A DNA stretch of 64,000 nucleotides from Defluviitalea raffinosedens (GCF_016908775.1 NZ_JAFBEP010000002.1:186001-250000); one strand, 5' to 3'; positions 47,713 to 56,842 are shown, counted from the stretch's first letter. Notes: a model not told the origin generated them from the sequence alone. Numbers and translations are program-made.

Positions 47713-49033
47713 TTAAGTCAATATTACTGATGATTCCTTTTTGGAATTTTAACTTCAAAATTTTTTTAACGCTTTCATTAATCCGTTCTTCTGAAAACTC
47801 TCCTCTTTGCACTGCATTCATTAAGGCCTCAACAGATCCTTGTAAACTTGAAGGACATAATAATATATCTGCTCCGGCTTTCACTGCATAAACAGCTGCA
47901 GTGGAGGAATCATAATGATCCGCTATCGCCTGCATATTGAGAGCATCGGTGATAACAATGCCTTCAAAATTCAGCTCGTTCTTCAGAATATCTGTAACGA
48001 TTTTATAGGAAAAGGTGGCAGGAACATCCTCTATATCCGGCACGATAAGATGTCCAATCATAACCATATCTGCTCCTGCATCAATACCTGCTTTGAACGG
48101 CAAAAACTCTTCTTTACGAAGCTGATCAAGAGATTTCGTTACATAAGCCGCACCATAATGGGAATCCACCTTTGTATCTCCATGCCCGGGAAAATGCTTT
48201 AAGGAGCAAATGATGTCTTGATCTCTAAACCCCTGTACTGCGGCCGATATCAACTCCGCAGCCTGTTCAAAGTTATCACTATAAGCACGATCACCTATGA
48301 CTGTATTCTCGGGATTGGACCATACATCTGCCACTGGAGCGAAGGCTGTATTAAATCCATATTTTTTGATTGAACCGGCAATCAATACAGCATTCTCATA
48401 GGCCTTCTTCTTCCCCATATTTTTATACGTTAACATAGCATCTAAAGAATAGGGATGAAGTGTTTCCATGACTCTGGCAACCCGCCCGCCTTCTTCATCA
48501 CTGGCGACAAATAGAGGAATATTAGCATAAGACTGTATCCCTTGGATCATGCTGATGACTTGCTCTTCACTGCTTAGGTTTCCCTTTTGGAAAAGCACTC
48601 CTCCGACAGGATATTCTGTTAATGCGTTTTTGACAATATCTCCTGCTGCCGTTGTATTACTCACTCCAGTCAAAGAATCTAGAAAAACTATAGACATTTG
48701 ACATACTTTTTGATGCAAGTCCATTTGATTCAGGATTTCATTTACCAGAATGTCTTCACTTTCATTTTCTTCACCAGCGTCCTCATCCGTAGATTCGCCG
48801 CTGTTTTCCTTGGCTGTTTCATTTTCCTGAGGTAATTTACTGTCATCCCTATCACTATTATTCATTTCATCATCTGTTTGTTCAGAAACTTGATCCATAT
48901 TCTGGTCGTGTCCCACTCTTTCATCAAAAAAGTTTAATTTTACTACTATTATAACGCTTAAGAGAAAAGCTATAATGATCAAACCATTAACAGTAACTCG
49001 CTTCCATGTTGCCGTTTTTTCATTTCTTTTCAT
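47696..49033 (-). CDS. GH3 beta-N-acetylhexosaminidase (NagZ-like), membrane-anchored
   Basis: The 445-residue protein has an N-terminal membrane anchor (about 16-37), an acidic Asp/Glu/Ser/Asn linker (about 45-100) and a family 3 glycoside hydrolase domain. Key motifs are SDEEGGRVARVMETL, the substrate-binding KHFPGHGDTKVDSHYGA with the acid/base His-Asp pair, and nucleophile Asp in IVITDALNMQAI. Members remove N-acetylglucosamine from muropeptides during wall turnover. I use the ATG at 49033 after AAAGGAA. The frame runs upstream to 49135 without a ribosome site. Confidence 0.88.
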   Translation of the reverse strand: MKRNEKTATWKRVTVNGLIIIAFLLSVIIVVKLNFFDERVGHDQNMDQVSEQTDDEMNNSDRDDSKLPQENETAKENSGESTDEDAGEENESEDILVNEILNQMDLHQKVCQMSIVFLDSLTGVSNTTAAGDIVKNALTEYPVGGVLFQKGNLSSEEQVISMIQGIQSYANIPLFVASDEEGGRVARVMETLHPYSLDAMLTYKNMGKKKAYENAVLIAGSIKKYGFNTAFAPVADVWSNPENTVIGDRAYSDNFEQAAELISAAVQGFRDQDIICSLKHFPGHGDTKVDSHYGAAYVTKSLDQLRKEEFLPFKAGIDAGADMVMIGHLIVPDIEDVPATFSYKIVTDILKNELNFEGIVITDALNMQAIADHYDSSTAAVYAVKAGADILLCPSSLQGSVEALMNAVQRGEFSEERINESVKKILKLKFQKGIISNIDLSEFQQ

Positions 49034-49162
49034 CTTATTGCTTTCCTTTACATATAAAATTTTGAAAACATTAAGATCTATTCCTTTGATTATTTTAACC
49101 CCAAAACTCTGATATTCCCTTCTTAATTTTTTCAATATATCTCAAATTTATACTATTTAATA

Positions 49163-49894
49163 TTATTGCTGTTTATAATCAATTCCTGCTTTAGCTGCCT
49201 GACTCATCTGATATTTTCTTTCGATGTAATAGATGCGATTCCCTTTACGAAAATGGGCTCCTGTTTGCTTGAAATGAAAAGGTACACCAAACTCCATACA
49301 TTGAGCTCTGGTAGAGAGTATCCAATCGTAATCGCATACCCTTGCGTCTTTACCAGATTCACCGCCACAGATCACATTTTCTATTTTGCTATGATATTTG
49401 GCCAAATATTTTCTGATGTCAATAGCCTCCAGCATTGGCTCATGAATAATGGACTGATGTTTAACAGGTAATTCCAAAAAAACAGGCAACCTTTGATCCG
49501 TCATTTCTTGGTTTTCACAGGTACAGCAAATGTGAACATTTTCATAGCCCTCTCCCCAGTCGGAGGGCAAATTTTTATAAAAACGGTCAGGTCTTTTGGT
49601 TACAATGAAAAAATTAAGATCTGAACGCAGTTTAATATACCGCCAGGCATCTGTACGCCACTCATCTGCTATTGGATGAAAAAAATCAGATGTAAAACAA
49701 GTGTATACGAACTCCCCATCAGCTTTAAGTTTATATTCGCCCTTGCGGTTTTTCTGAACAGGAAGATCGAATGATGAAGTCTTTTGAACTACTGAAGCAT
49801 CTTTATCAAACTCTGCATCCCGCCTGTATACATAACAATGCGCACATCCCGGGCTAATTTTCGTACATCCATGCCATGGATTCCAGGTAGGCAT
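49163..49894 (-). CDS. DUF5131 (phage Gp37/Gp68-like) radical-SAM-related protein
   Basis: The 243-residue protein starts MPTWNPWHGCTKISPGCAHCYVYRR, the cysteine signature (C-x5-6-C-x2-C) of the Gp37/Gp68 family (DUF5131), which is related to radical SAM enzymes. Other family parts are FFIVTKRPDRFYKNLP, ENVHICCTCENQEMTDQR, VICGGESGKDARVCDYDWI and PFHFKQTGA. Phage and chromosomal copies exist; the function is not known. No phage genes surround it. GGAGGAG stands before the ATG. Confidence 0.85.
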   Translation of the reverse strand: MPTWNPWHGCTKISPGCAHCYVYRRDAEFDKDASVVQKTSSFDLPVQKNRKGEYKLKADGEFVYTCFTSDFFHPIADEWRTDAWRYIKLRSDLNFFIVTKRPDRFYKNLPSDWGEGYENVHICCTCENQEMTDQRLPVFLELPVKHQSIIHEPMLEAIDIRKYLAKYHSKIENVICGGESGKDARVCDYDWILSTRAQCMEFGVPFHFKQTGAHFRKGNRIYYIERKYQMSQAAKAGIDYKQQ

Positions 49895-49913
49895 TTAAAA
49901 CTCCTCCTTATAT

Positions 49914-49949
49914 AAACTTAAACTTGAAATTAAACTTAAACTTGAAATT
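49914..49949. repeat. Perfect 18-nt tandem duplication
   Basis: AAACTTAAACTTGAAATT occurs twice head to tail just upstream of the DUF5131 ribosome site. Looks like a recent replication-slippage event. Confidence 0.9.
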
Positions 49950-50016
49950 ACAGTTTCAGTTCCATATGTTCATAACGGGATGCCAGACCCTTGGAAGGTG
50001 CTTAACATAATTCTTC

Positions 50017-52683
50017 TTAATTATTAGGGTTTAAGGGCTTCTTAAAGGTTTCTATTTGTTCTTTGGCCTCCGAAGATATTGAATCCGCTAACCGATTATG
50101 ATTCATAGATTGCGAAGTCAAATAGCTTTGTATATGATTTTTATTCGTATTTTCTATCTCATATTTTAATTCACTGGCAGATAACAAGCTGCTTCCGGTA
50201 CCTCTTACGATCACTTGCTGCAAGCCGTCTGATGTGGCTACTATAATATGATATTTTTTACTGTGGTCATAAGAAAATTTTTCAATATACTGGTCTGCGG
50301 TCTGGGCTTCCTTTGTATATACGACATGAATATTATGATAATCAATCATTTCTTCTGTATGCCCTTTGACCCTATAGGCATCAAAAACAACAATAACTTC
50401 ACATTTTTTAGTTGCTTTATAATTGCACATTATATCTAAAAGTTTGACTCTTGCACTGTCCATGTCGTCCTCAGCTAATTCTTTAAGTTCAGGCCAAGCA
50501 TGAATAATGTTGTAACCGTCCACTAGAAGATACGTTCCTTGCTTTGACTCTTTAGGTTTAGGCTTGTCTTCAATTTTAGAACGCATTGCTTCATAATAAC
50601 GTTCCACGGAGGATTTTGATTTTTTCCAGGTGGATTTCTTTCCTTGATTGGACACGGTTTGTCCTAAAATCTGATCAATTTCCTCTAAGCTAATCCATTC
50701 CCTGTCTGAAAAGGTTTGGCTTTGAACTTCTTCTTTGAAGTTTTCCTTTTTGGACTTAAGATAGCTTTCAATATGCATATAATCTTTTACTTTATCCCAG
50801 CTGACATAAAAACCTGCCCCGTAGGAGCAAAAGATGGAGCCTGTAGGATTCTCTGTATCTGCTTCAGAATCATAGCCTATTCGCTGTATAACTTCTTCTG
50901 CATTATGACAAAGCTCATAGCCCTTTAAGGTACAGTATAATCTTCCAAAGCCCTTCGTGTAAGACATCAACTCTTTATGATAATTTCTCATGGTGACTAC
51001 AGGAGCACTGCCTACCAAAGTGGTCATTTCACCATCAGTCTGGAGGATCTCGCTGGTTCCATACATCTTTTCAATATCCATCATGGCTCGTCCCACCATT
51101 TCTCTGGGAACTTCCATCTGAAAACTATAATAGGGTTCAAGCAATATGGAATTGGCTTCTTTTAATCCCTGACGTACAGCGCGATAAGTAGCCTCTCTGA
51201 AATCTCCACCCTCTGTATGTTTATTATGGGCGCGACCGGATACCAGCGTTATTTTCATATCCGTAATTGCCGAACCAGTTAACACCCCTTTGTGAATCTT
51301 TTCTTCTAAATGGCTTAAAATAAGGCGCTGCCAGTTTCTTGCTAAAAGGTCTTCGCTGCAGTTTGTTGCAAACTGAAGTCCACTGCCCCGTTCTCCGGGT
51401 TCCAGTAATAAATGAACCTCTGCATAGTGCCTTAGGGGTTCAAAATGCCCAACCCCTTCAACCGTATTGGTAATGGTTTCTTTATAAACTATATGACCGT
51501 CATCAAAGGTCACGTCCAAATTAAAGCGATCTTTAATAAGACTTTGAAGGATTTCGATCTGGACCTCTCCCATAATTTGTGCCTGGATCTCTTGCAGCGT
51601 TTCATCCCATACAATATGCAGTTCCGGGTGTTCTTCTTCTATTTCTCTAAGTTTCGGCATAACTTCCCTTGGAGAATAACCATCGGGTAATTTGATCTGA
51701 TAAGATAATACTGGTTCAAGAATCGGTTTGCTAAAATTTTGTTCAATCCCTAATCCTTCACCGGGTTTCGTTTGCGTAAGTCCTGTTACAGCACAAACTG
51801 TCCCGGCAGAGATTTCTCCTACTGCCTCAAAATTTTTGCCTGAATAAATACGAATTTGATTGATTTTTTCTTCCCATCCGTTTCCTGATAAAACGTCTCT
51901 TACTTTTAATTTCCCTCCAGTAAGCTTCATATGAGTTAGCCTATTGCCCTGCTCATCTCTCGTGATTTTAAAGATTCTGGCCCCAAATTCTTCCGGATAA
52001 GAAGGCCCTATGGTATACTGAATCAATTTTTCCATAAAATACTCTATACCTTCCAATTTCAATGCAGAGCCAAAAAAGCAAGGAAAGATCTTCCGCGCTT
52101 TAATTTCTTCTTTAATTTGTTCTTCAGTGACATGCCCGGTTTCTAAAAACTTTTCCAATAAACGCTCATCCGTCATGGCCACTTCTTCATAAAACTCATT
52201 CCCATTATCTTTCTCAAAAGATATACAGGCATCGCTTAACTGACTTTTAATAGATTTCATCAACTTCTCTTTATCCGTTCCTGGCTGATCCATTTTATTA
52301 ATAAACAAGAACACCGGAATCTGATACATTTTTAAAAGGCGCCAGAGGGTCTTGGTGTGACTTTGGACCCCATCGGCACCACTAATCACTAATATGGCAT
52401 AATCCAAAACCTGAAGGGTGCGCTCCATTTCCATGGAAAAATCTACATGGCCCGGTGTGTCCAACAGGGTAATTTGAGTGGAATGGATATCGAATACCGC
52501 TTGTTTGGAAAAAATGGTAATCCCCCTGGCTTTTTCAAGAGCCTCTGTATCTAAATAAGCATTTTGGTTGTCCACTCTTCCCATCTTTCCAATTTTACCG
52601 CTTAAATATAGCAGGCTTTCCGATAATGTTGTTTTCCCCGCATCTACATTGGCTAGTATGCCAATTACCAATTTCTGTCTCAT
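50017..52683 (-). CDS. TetM/EF-G-like GTPase fused to a YacP/Rae1-type nuclease domain
   Basis: An 888-residue protein. Residues 1 to about 650 are a translational GTPase of the TetM/TetO ribosomal-protection type: P-loop NVDAGKTT (about 12-19), RGITIFSKQ, DTPGHVDF, NKMD, GSAL, followed by EF-G-like domains II-V, ending in FGRLYCTLKGYELC and SIFCSYGAGFYVSW. Family members stop about here. A charged linker (about 650-715) leads to a NYN/YacP domain (about 717-857) with the conserved acidic set in LLVDGYNIIHAWPEL, VVFDAYRV, TADQYIEKF and VATSDGLQQ. B. subtilis YacP is Rae1, an endonuclease acting in the ribosomal A-site. ATG 52683 follows AAAGGA; a TTG three codons earlier is too near that site. 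Whether it confers tetracycline resistance is open. Confidence 0.9.
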   Translation of the reverse strand: MRQKLVIGILANVDAGKTTLSESLLYLSGKIGKMGRVDNQNAYLDTEALEKARGITIFSKQAVFDIHSTQITLLDTPGHVDFSMEMERTLQVLDYAILVISGADGVQSHTKTLWRLLKMYQIPVFLFINKMDQPGTDKEKLMKSIKSQLSDACISFEKDNGNEFYEEVAMTDERLLEKFLETGHVTEEQIKEEIKARKIFPCFFGSALKLEGIEYFMEKLIQYTIGPSYPEEFGARIFKITRDEQGNRLTHMKLTGGKLKVRDVLSGNGWEEKINQIRIYSGKNFEAVGEISAGTVCAVTGLTQTKPGEGLGIEQNFSKPILEPVLSYQIKLPDGYSPREVMPKLREIEEEHPELHIVWDETLQEIQAQIMGEVQIEILQSLIKDRFNLDVTFDDGHIVYKETITNTVEGVGHFEPLRHYAEVHLLLEPGERGSGLQFATNCSEDLLARNWQRLILSHLEEKIHKGVLTGSAITDMKITLVSGRAHNKHTEGGDFREATYRAVRQGLKEANSILLEPYYSFQMEVPREMVGRAMMDIEKMYGTSEILQTDGEMTTLVGSAPVVTMRNYHKELMSYTKGFGRLYCTLKGYELCHNAEEVIQRIGYDSEADTENPTGSIFCSYGAGFYVSWDKVKDYMHIESYLKSKKENFKEEVQSQTFSDREWISLEEIDQILGQTVSNQGKKSTWKKSKSSVERYYEAMRSKIEDKPKPKESKQGTYLLVDGYNIIHAWPELKELAEDDMDSARVKLLDIMCNYKATKKCEVIVVFDAYRVKGHTEEMIDYHNIHVVYTKEAQTADQYIEKFSYDHSKKYHIIVATSDGLQQVIVRGTGSSLLSASELKYEIENTNKNHIQSYLTSQSMNHNRLADSISSEAKEQIETFKKPLNPNN

Positions 52684-52692
52684 AGATTTCAA

Positions 52693-53048
52693 ATCCTTTA
52701 TTTCTAAATGTATTCATCATCTTATATTTATAAGTAAAGTTTTTAACCTTAAAATTTAATTTCATCCAGTAATAGTATGATACCAGTAAAATTATTATTT
52801 TTCAATTTTATTCATCTGGTATTTATTCTTTTGCATTAACAAATGCAGAGATTTTCTATCATATTTGAATGAATTATTTTAATAACTGCAAAAGAACAAT
52901 CTAACTTAATTTCATTTAATTTTCAATAATCCTTCTAATCATCTCTGATCACTTTTACACTGTATTGTACAGCAAAAGCCTGTGCTATGGTGTTAGATAG
53001 CAAATCTAAATACAGACTTTTTTAATCTTAAACATTTAATTCCATCTG
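52693..53048 (-). other. Long leader region of the TetM-YacP gene
   Basis: 356 bp without a gene. On the minus strand it holds the hairpin TACCAG / CTGGTA with inner AAAATT / AATTTT (52781-52823), the hairpin TGCATT / AATGCA (52832-52847), and a dyad CTGTA-TTG-TACAG (52960-52972). No clear promoter and no convincing leader peptide were seen. Structured leaders are known ahead of some ribosomal-protection genes, but no transcription attenuator with a T-run is evident here. Confidence 0.4.
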
Positions 53049-53429
53049 CTATGCTTCTAACGGCTTCCATGGCATCTCTTTTACTTTCTCTTTTCCCTCT
53101 ACAGATAGACGCCAGACATATACATAGGCCTTGATAACTTCTTTCGTATTTTCCAAATATATTTTTTCTATAACTCTGTTATACAGTACCCCTTCATCTT
53201 CCAATTCATCCAAGTTAGCCAGTACTTCTCCATCTACGCTGTACACTTCTCCCAATATCTTTTCTTCTTGCTTTGGCAGGATGCCTGGATAATCTTCAAT
53301 ATGATACATCTCATAATCATTAAGGATTCCTTTTCCTAAATATCGAACATTTTCATTATTGCTTAAATAATGATGATTACAATATCCCTGCATAAGCGTT
53401 CCATAGACAAATACATTGCATTTTTTCAT
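53049..53429 (-). CDS. Gamma-glutamylcyclotransferase-like protein
   Basis: The 126-residue protein has the AIG2/GGCT fold: VFVYGTLMQGYCNHHYL at the start (YGTL motif) and the catalytic-type acidic segment LANLDELEDEGVLYNRV in the middle. Family members cleave gamma-glutamyl groups from amines or amino acids. True substrate unknown. It is read alone with a weak ribosome site. Confidence 0.85.
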   Translation of the reverse strand: MKKCNVFVYGTLMQGYCNHHYLSNNENVRYLGKGILNDYEMYHIEDYPGILPKQEEKILGEVYSVDGEVLANLDELEDEGVLYNRVIEKIYLENTKEVIKAYVYVWRLSVEGKEKVKEMPWKPLEA

Positions 53430-53593
53430 ATCTTAACTCCTTTAGCACAGAATCCTTTTCTAATGCCTCTAAATTCAGTAATCAATTCTTTTCTTATATC
53501 CATTTTATCATCATGATATATAAAACAACCCAAAAACTATATTTATATCCTCAAATATTAATGAGAGGTGTAATTTTTTGTCGAATTTTTGTA

Positions 53594-53620
53594 ACATGTC
53601 CGAATACTGTTCATATACTA
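53594..53620 (+). promoter_or_regulatory. Possible sigma-K promoter
   Basis: AC (53594-53595), 16-bp spacer, CATATACTA (53612-53620) fits the sigma-K pattern AC-N16-CATANNNTA. The start site would fall very near the ribosome site at 53626-53633, which weakens the call. Confidence 0.35.
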
Positions 53621-53641
53621 ATAACAAAGGAGGTGAAAAAG

Positions 53642-53959
53642 ATGAGAATAAAAAATGCAAATAATGTAGCAGGAGCAGGAAGAAACAGATGCAATGGTAA
53701 TGGGAATGGCAATAACAGCGCTGTACTGCCGGCAAATATTAAAGACGTATTGAGATTCCTCAATGAAGACGATGTAAAAATCGTATTAAAATCTGGAAAA
53801 TGTGAAGAAGTCGAAGTACTTGGTGTAAACGGAAACTTACTGGCAGCAGAATATGAAGATGACATCAAATTCGTTGACATCGATTGCATCTGTGAAGTCA
53901 TTGCTGATCCTGAAGATGTCATCGAAGGATTATTCAAACAACATCGTTGTAACTGTTAA
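53642..53959 (+). CDS. Small Cys-tailed protein, possibly spore coat
   Basis: A 105-residue protein starting at the ATG after AAAGGAGGTG. The N terminus is Asn/Gly-rich (RCNGNGNGNN) and it ends HRCNC. Between lies a compact beta-rich, acidic domain: VKIVLKSGKCEEVEVLGVNGNLLAAEYEDDIKFV (given in part) that reads like a small barrel. I do not know the family. Asn/Gly-rich ends and paired cysteines are common in spore coat proteins, and a sigma-K-like promoter lies upstream, so a coat role is possible. Confidence 0.65.
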   Translation: MRIKNANNVAGAGRNRCNGNGNGNNSAVLPANIKDVLRFLNEDDVKIVLKSGKCEEVEVLGVNGNLLAAEYEDDIKFVDIDCICEVIADPEDVIEGLFKQHRCNC

Positions 53960-53970
53960 TCTTTGTCCAT

Positions 53971-54006
53971 CATAAAGGACGGTTCTTTAAAAACCGTCCT
54001 TTATGC
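53971..54006 (+). terminator. Terminator after the small Cys-tailed gene
   Basis: CATAAAGGACGGTT / AACCGTCCTTTATG hairpin, 11 bp after the stop; it also lies downstream of the convergent MFS gene. Confidence 0.8.
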
Positions 54007-54089
54007 TTTAAAATTGAATTTTATTGCCTATATCTGTGCAATTTGTTATGTGCAGGCAGTAAAAATACTCCTAAATATGAACATAAAAA

Positions 54090-55232
54090 TCAATCTTTAA
54101 TCCCCACTGCAAGTATGGATATAATTGCAAGAATCCCTAATAACCCTGTCGTAATAAAACCAGTCATAAGCCCGAATTTATCCCCTATAACCCCAAGCAA
54201 AACCGGCCCCAAGATCATACCCACACCATATATTGCCTGATAAAATCCCATGGTGGTAGTCCTAAGGTTTGGTTCTACATTTCTTATCACCAGTCCCATT
54301 AGCATAGGAAAAGTCATCGCTCTTCCTATGCCGCTGATGATCTGCACCAAGTAAAGCAAATATAAATTAGGAACAAAGGGAGTAAGAATACATAAAACTG
54401 TGTTTAATCCGAACCCAATAAGTAATGTGTTTTTACTTCCAAAATATTTTACAAATACGATCCCTGCCAACGCTGAAAATAATATTTGGGGAAGATTAAA
54501 AAACGTAGTTAAAAGCCCCAATTCAAACGAATTGGCTCCTAACTTAGAAGCCACGATTGGCGTAAATCCAAAAATCGTCGCAAAAGTTATAAATTGAGAC
54601 AATATCCCTAAAAAGCAAATATGTAATATATCTATATTCTTTACAATGATAAGCAGATCAGATACTTTAAAGGGCTTTCTATCGATGGCATCTTCTTTTG
54701 GTATAAAAAAACTTAGAAGAAATCCCATAAGGCCTACAATGGTACTCAGCAAAAATATGTGCCTCACGCCTAAGTAAAGGGAAAGAATACCTGCCAACAA
54801 AACTGCAGTAAATTGTCCGATCATATTTGCTGAGTTAATGATTCCTATAGCCTTAGTGGATTCCGAAGGCTTATAATACCCAGAAAACATTACCGTAAAA
54901 TTTACCCAAGTTGCTGCAGCTACCCCCGCCAGAAATCTTCCCCCTAAAAGAGTATAGGGACTTGGTAATATAAAAACTATAAGTGCACTAAAAATTGCTG
55001 TAAAAAGACCTAATACAACAAATATCTTTCTTTTATTAAATACATCTGATACGATTCCTAAAGGTATTCTTAAAATAGTCTGACTAAGTCCATAGGCTCC
55101 GGTGATCATGCCTATCATTCTATATGAAGCCCCCATATCTTCTGCAAAACTAGACAACTGGGGGACATACGCATATAATGAAAACCAAAATAAACCTGTT
55201 ACAATGCAAAAGAGCACCTTTTTATTAGACAT
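54090..55232 (-). CDS. MFS transporter
   Basis: A 380-residue protein with about 12 membrane helices. It shows major facilitator motifs: GAYGLSQTILRIPLGIVSDVFNKRK between helices 2 and 3 (motif A, G-x-L-S-D-x-x-x-K/R-like) and the matching GVIGDKF in the second half. Substrate cannot be inferred; small members of this kind include drug exporters and sugar or organic-acid carriers. Read alone from a region with a 10-bp inverted repeat. Confidence 0.85.
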   Translation of the reverse strand: MSNKKVLFCIVTGLFWFSLYAYVPQLSSFAEDMGASYRMIGMITGAYGLSQTILRIPLGIVSDVFNKRKIFVVLGLFTAIFSALIVFILPSPYTLLGGRFLAGVAAATWVNFTVMFSGYYKPSESTKAIGIINSANMIGQFTAVLLAGILSLYLGVRHIFLLSTIVGLMGFLLSFFIPKEDAIDRKPFKVSDLLIIVKNIDILHICFLGILSQFITFATIFGFTPIVASKLGANSFELGLLTTFFNLPQILFSALAGIVFVKYFGSKNTLLIGFGLNTVLCILTPFVPNLYLLYLVQIISGIGRAMTFPMLMGLVIRNVEPNLRTTTMGFYQAIYGVGMILGPVLLGVIGDKFGLMTGFITTGLLGILAIISILAVGIKD

Positions 55233-55257
55233 AATACATCTCCTAATATAATATTTT

Positions 55258-55308
55258 GGTAATTTATCTTGAATGTTTTGATTTATCTCTATTATATAAT
55301 AAATTACC
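55258..55308. promoter_or_regulatory. Inverted repeat upstream of the MFS gene
   Basis: GGTAATTTAT and ATAAATTACC (perfect 10-bp arms, 31-bp spacer) flank a TATAAT-like sequence; possible operator. Confidence 0.4.
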
Positions 55309-55395
55309 TTTATCAGGAGAGTAAATCGATAAATTTCGCAATTTTTTTCAAAAGTTTATCTTCTACAGCTAATACACAAAATCTTGGAAGATTTA

Positions 55396-56022
55396 TTAAA
55401 ACCTTTGATTTCTAAGACAGAAAGCAGCTGATTTTATATCCTTTTTCCCTAGAATTGCAGATACGACTGCTATTCCATCTATATTAGTATCTTTTAATAA
55501 AGATACATTATCTTCATTGATCCCTCCGATGGCAACGACAGGTATGGCTACACTCTGCTTTATTTCTTTTAGCAAATCTACAGAGACATCTCGTGCGTCT
55601 TGTTTCGTGCTGGTGGGAAATACTGCTCCCACCCCTATATAATCTGCTCCATCCTTTTCTGCCTTTTTGGCTTCCTCAAGAGTAGATGCAGAAACACCTA
55701 CAATTTTATTTTCACCTATGATTTTCCTTGCAATTACACAGGGTATATCCCTTTGCCCTAAATGAACCCCTTCGGCATCTACTGCCAGGGCAATATCCAG
55801 TCGATCATTGATAATCAGAGGTATATTATATTGGCTGGTTATTCGCTTTATCCTAAGGGCCATATTATAAAATTCCAAAGAAGTTATATCTTTTTCTCTA
55901 AGCTGAACCAGCGTAACACCTCCTTGTATAGCCTCTTCTACTGCAGATTCTAAGTTTCTTCCTGCTAATATATCCCGGTCTGTGACAAGATAAAGTTTAT
56001 AATCAACATTATTCTTCATCAA
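55396..56022 (-). CDS. thiE: Thiamine-phosphate synthase
   Basis: Joins HMP pyrophosphate and thiazole phosphate to give thiamine phosphate. The 208-residue TIM barrel has LYLVTDRD at the start, VTLVQLREKD, LIINDRLDIALAV, GVHLGQRDIP, GADYIGVGAVFPTSTK and VAIGGINEDN, which are the usual active-site segments. It is the last gene of the thi operon and overlaps thiM by 14 bases. Confidence 0.95.
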   Translation of the reverse strand: MMKNNVDYKLYLVTDRDILAGRNLESAVEEAIQGGVTLVQLREKDITSLEFYNMALRIKRITSQYNIPLIINDRLDIALAVDAEGVHLGQRDIPCVIARKIIGENKIVGVSASTLEEAKKAEKDGADYIGVGAVFPTSTKQDARDVSVDLLKEIKQSVAIPVVAIGGINEDNVSLLKDTNIDGIAVVSAILGKKDIKSAAFCLRNQRF

Positions 56023-56842
56023 TTTTCCCCCAATTCAATATTTCTTCCTCCGATAAATGATATATAGCATCCATGATTTTACTTTTCAGACTTCCACTTC
56101 CCTCGTATGGATCCAATCGGTTATAGGCTATTTCGCCTGCTATTCCCATGGTTGCAACCCCTGCAAGAGCCCCATAAAGATCATTGCTTCCTGCACCCAG
56201 ATAAGAACCAATAAGAGAAGTGCACATACAGCCTGTACCTGTAATTCTTGACAGCATTTCATGTCCATTCTTAACTGAGTATAAAGTTTCTCCGTCCGTT
56301 ATAATATCCGTTTTTCCAGTAATCGCAACAACTGTATGAAAGCTATTGGCAAAATCCCTGGCAAATGATTTTATACTGGACGAAACATTTTCACCGGTTG
56401 AAAAGTTTTCTGAGCTATCAACGCCCTTGGTTTGAGCATTGATGCCATATAAAGCCTTTATCTCCGATAAATTGCCCCTTACAACTGCTATTTTTATTTT
56501 ACTCATAATTTCTTTCGCAATCTTTGTTCTGTAAGGTGTTGCTCCCACCCCAACAGGATCTAATACAACGGGAATATTAAATTCATTAGCTTTTTTTCCT
56601 GCTTCAATCATAGATTCCACCGTTCTGCTGTTTAGCGTTCCTATATTAATGACTAAGGAATCGGACAGTATAACCATATCCCTGACTTCATTTATGTCAT
56701 CTGCCATAACAGGAGAAGCACCAATCGCCAGAGTAATATTGGCACAGTCATTGACTGTCACATAGTTTGTGATATGGTGTACTAAGGGTCTTAAATTTCT
56801 TACATTCTGTAATGCTCTTGAGATTTTATAATATATCTCCAT
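56009..56842 (-). CDS. thiM: Hydroxyethylthiazole kinase
   Basis: Phosphorylates salvaged hydroxyethylthiazole. The 277-residue protein has PLVHHITNYVTVNDCANITLAIGASPVMADD (given in part), the acidic VVLDPVGVGAT, and the phosphate-binding TGTGCMCTSLIG whose Cys is catalytic. I start at ATG 56842, where a GGTGGG site precedes it; the longer frame to 56893 lies inside thiD. It overlaps thiD by 17 bases, so translation is probably coupled. Confidence 0.94.
   Translation of the reverse strand: MEIYYKISRALQNVRNLRPLVHHITNYVTVNDCANITLAIGASPVMADDINEVRDMVILSDSLVINIGTLNSRTVESMIEAGKKANEFNIPVVLDPVGVGATPYRTKIAKEIMSKIKIAVVRGNLSEIKALYGINAQTKGVDSSENFSTGENVSSSIKSFARDFANSFHTVVAITGKTDIITDGETLYSVKNGHEMLSRITGTGCMCTSLIGSYLGAGSNDLYGALAGVATMGIAGEIAYNRLDPYEGSGSLKSKIMDAIYHLSEEEILNWGKIDEE

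Noticed and set aside
49163-49894. Prophage presence suggested by the Gp37/Gp68-like gene
   Set aside because: No integrase, structural or lysis genes are nearby; chromosomal copies of this family are common.
50017-52683. Calling the fusion a plain tetracycline-resistance gene
   Set aside because: The extra YacP domain and divergence from TetM make resistance unproven; no mobile element surrounds it.
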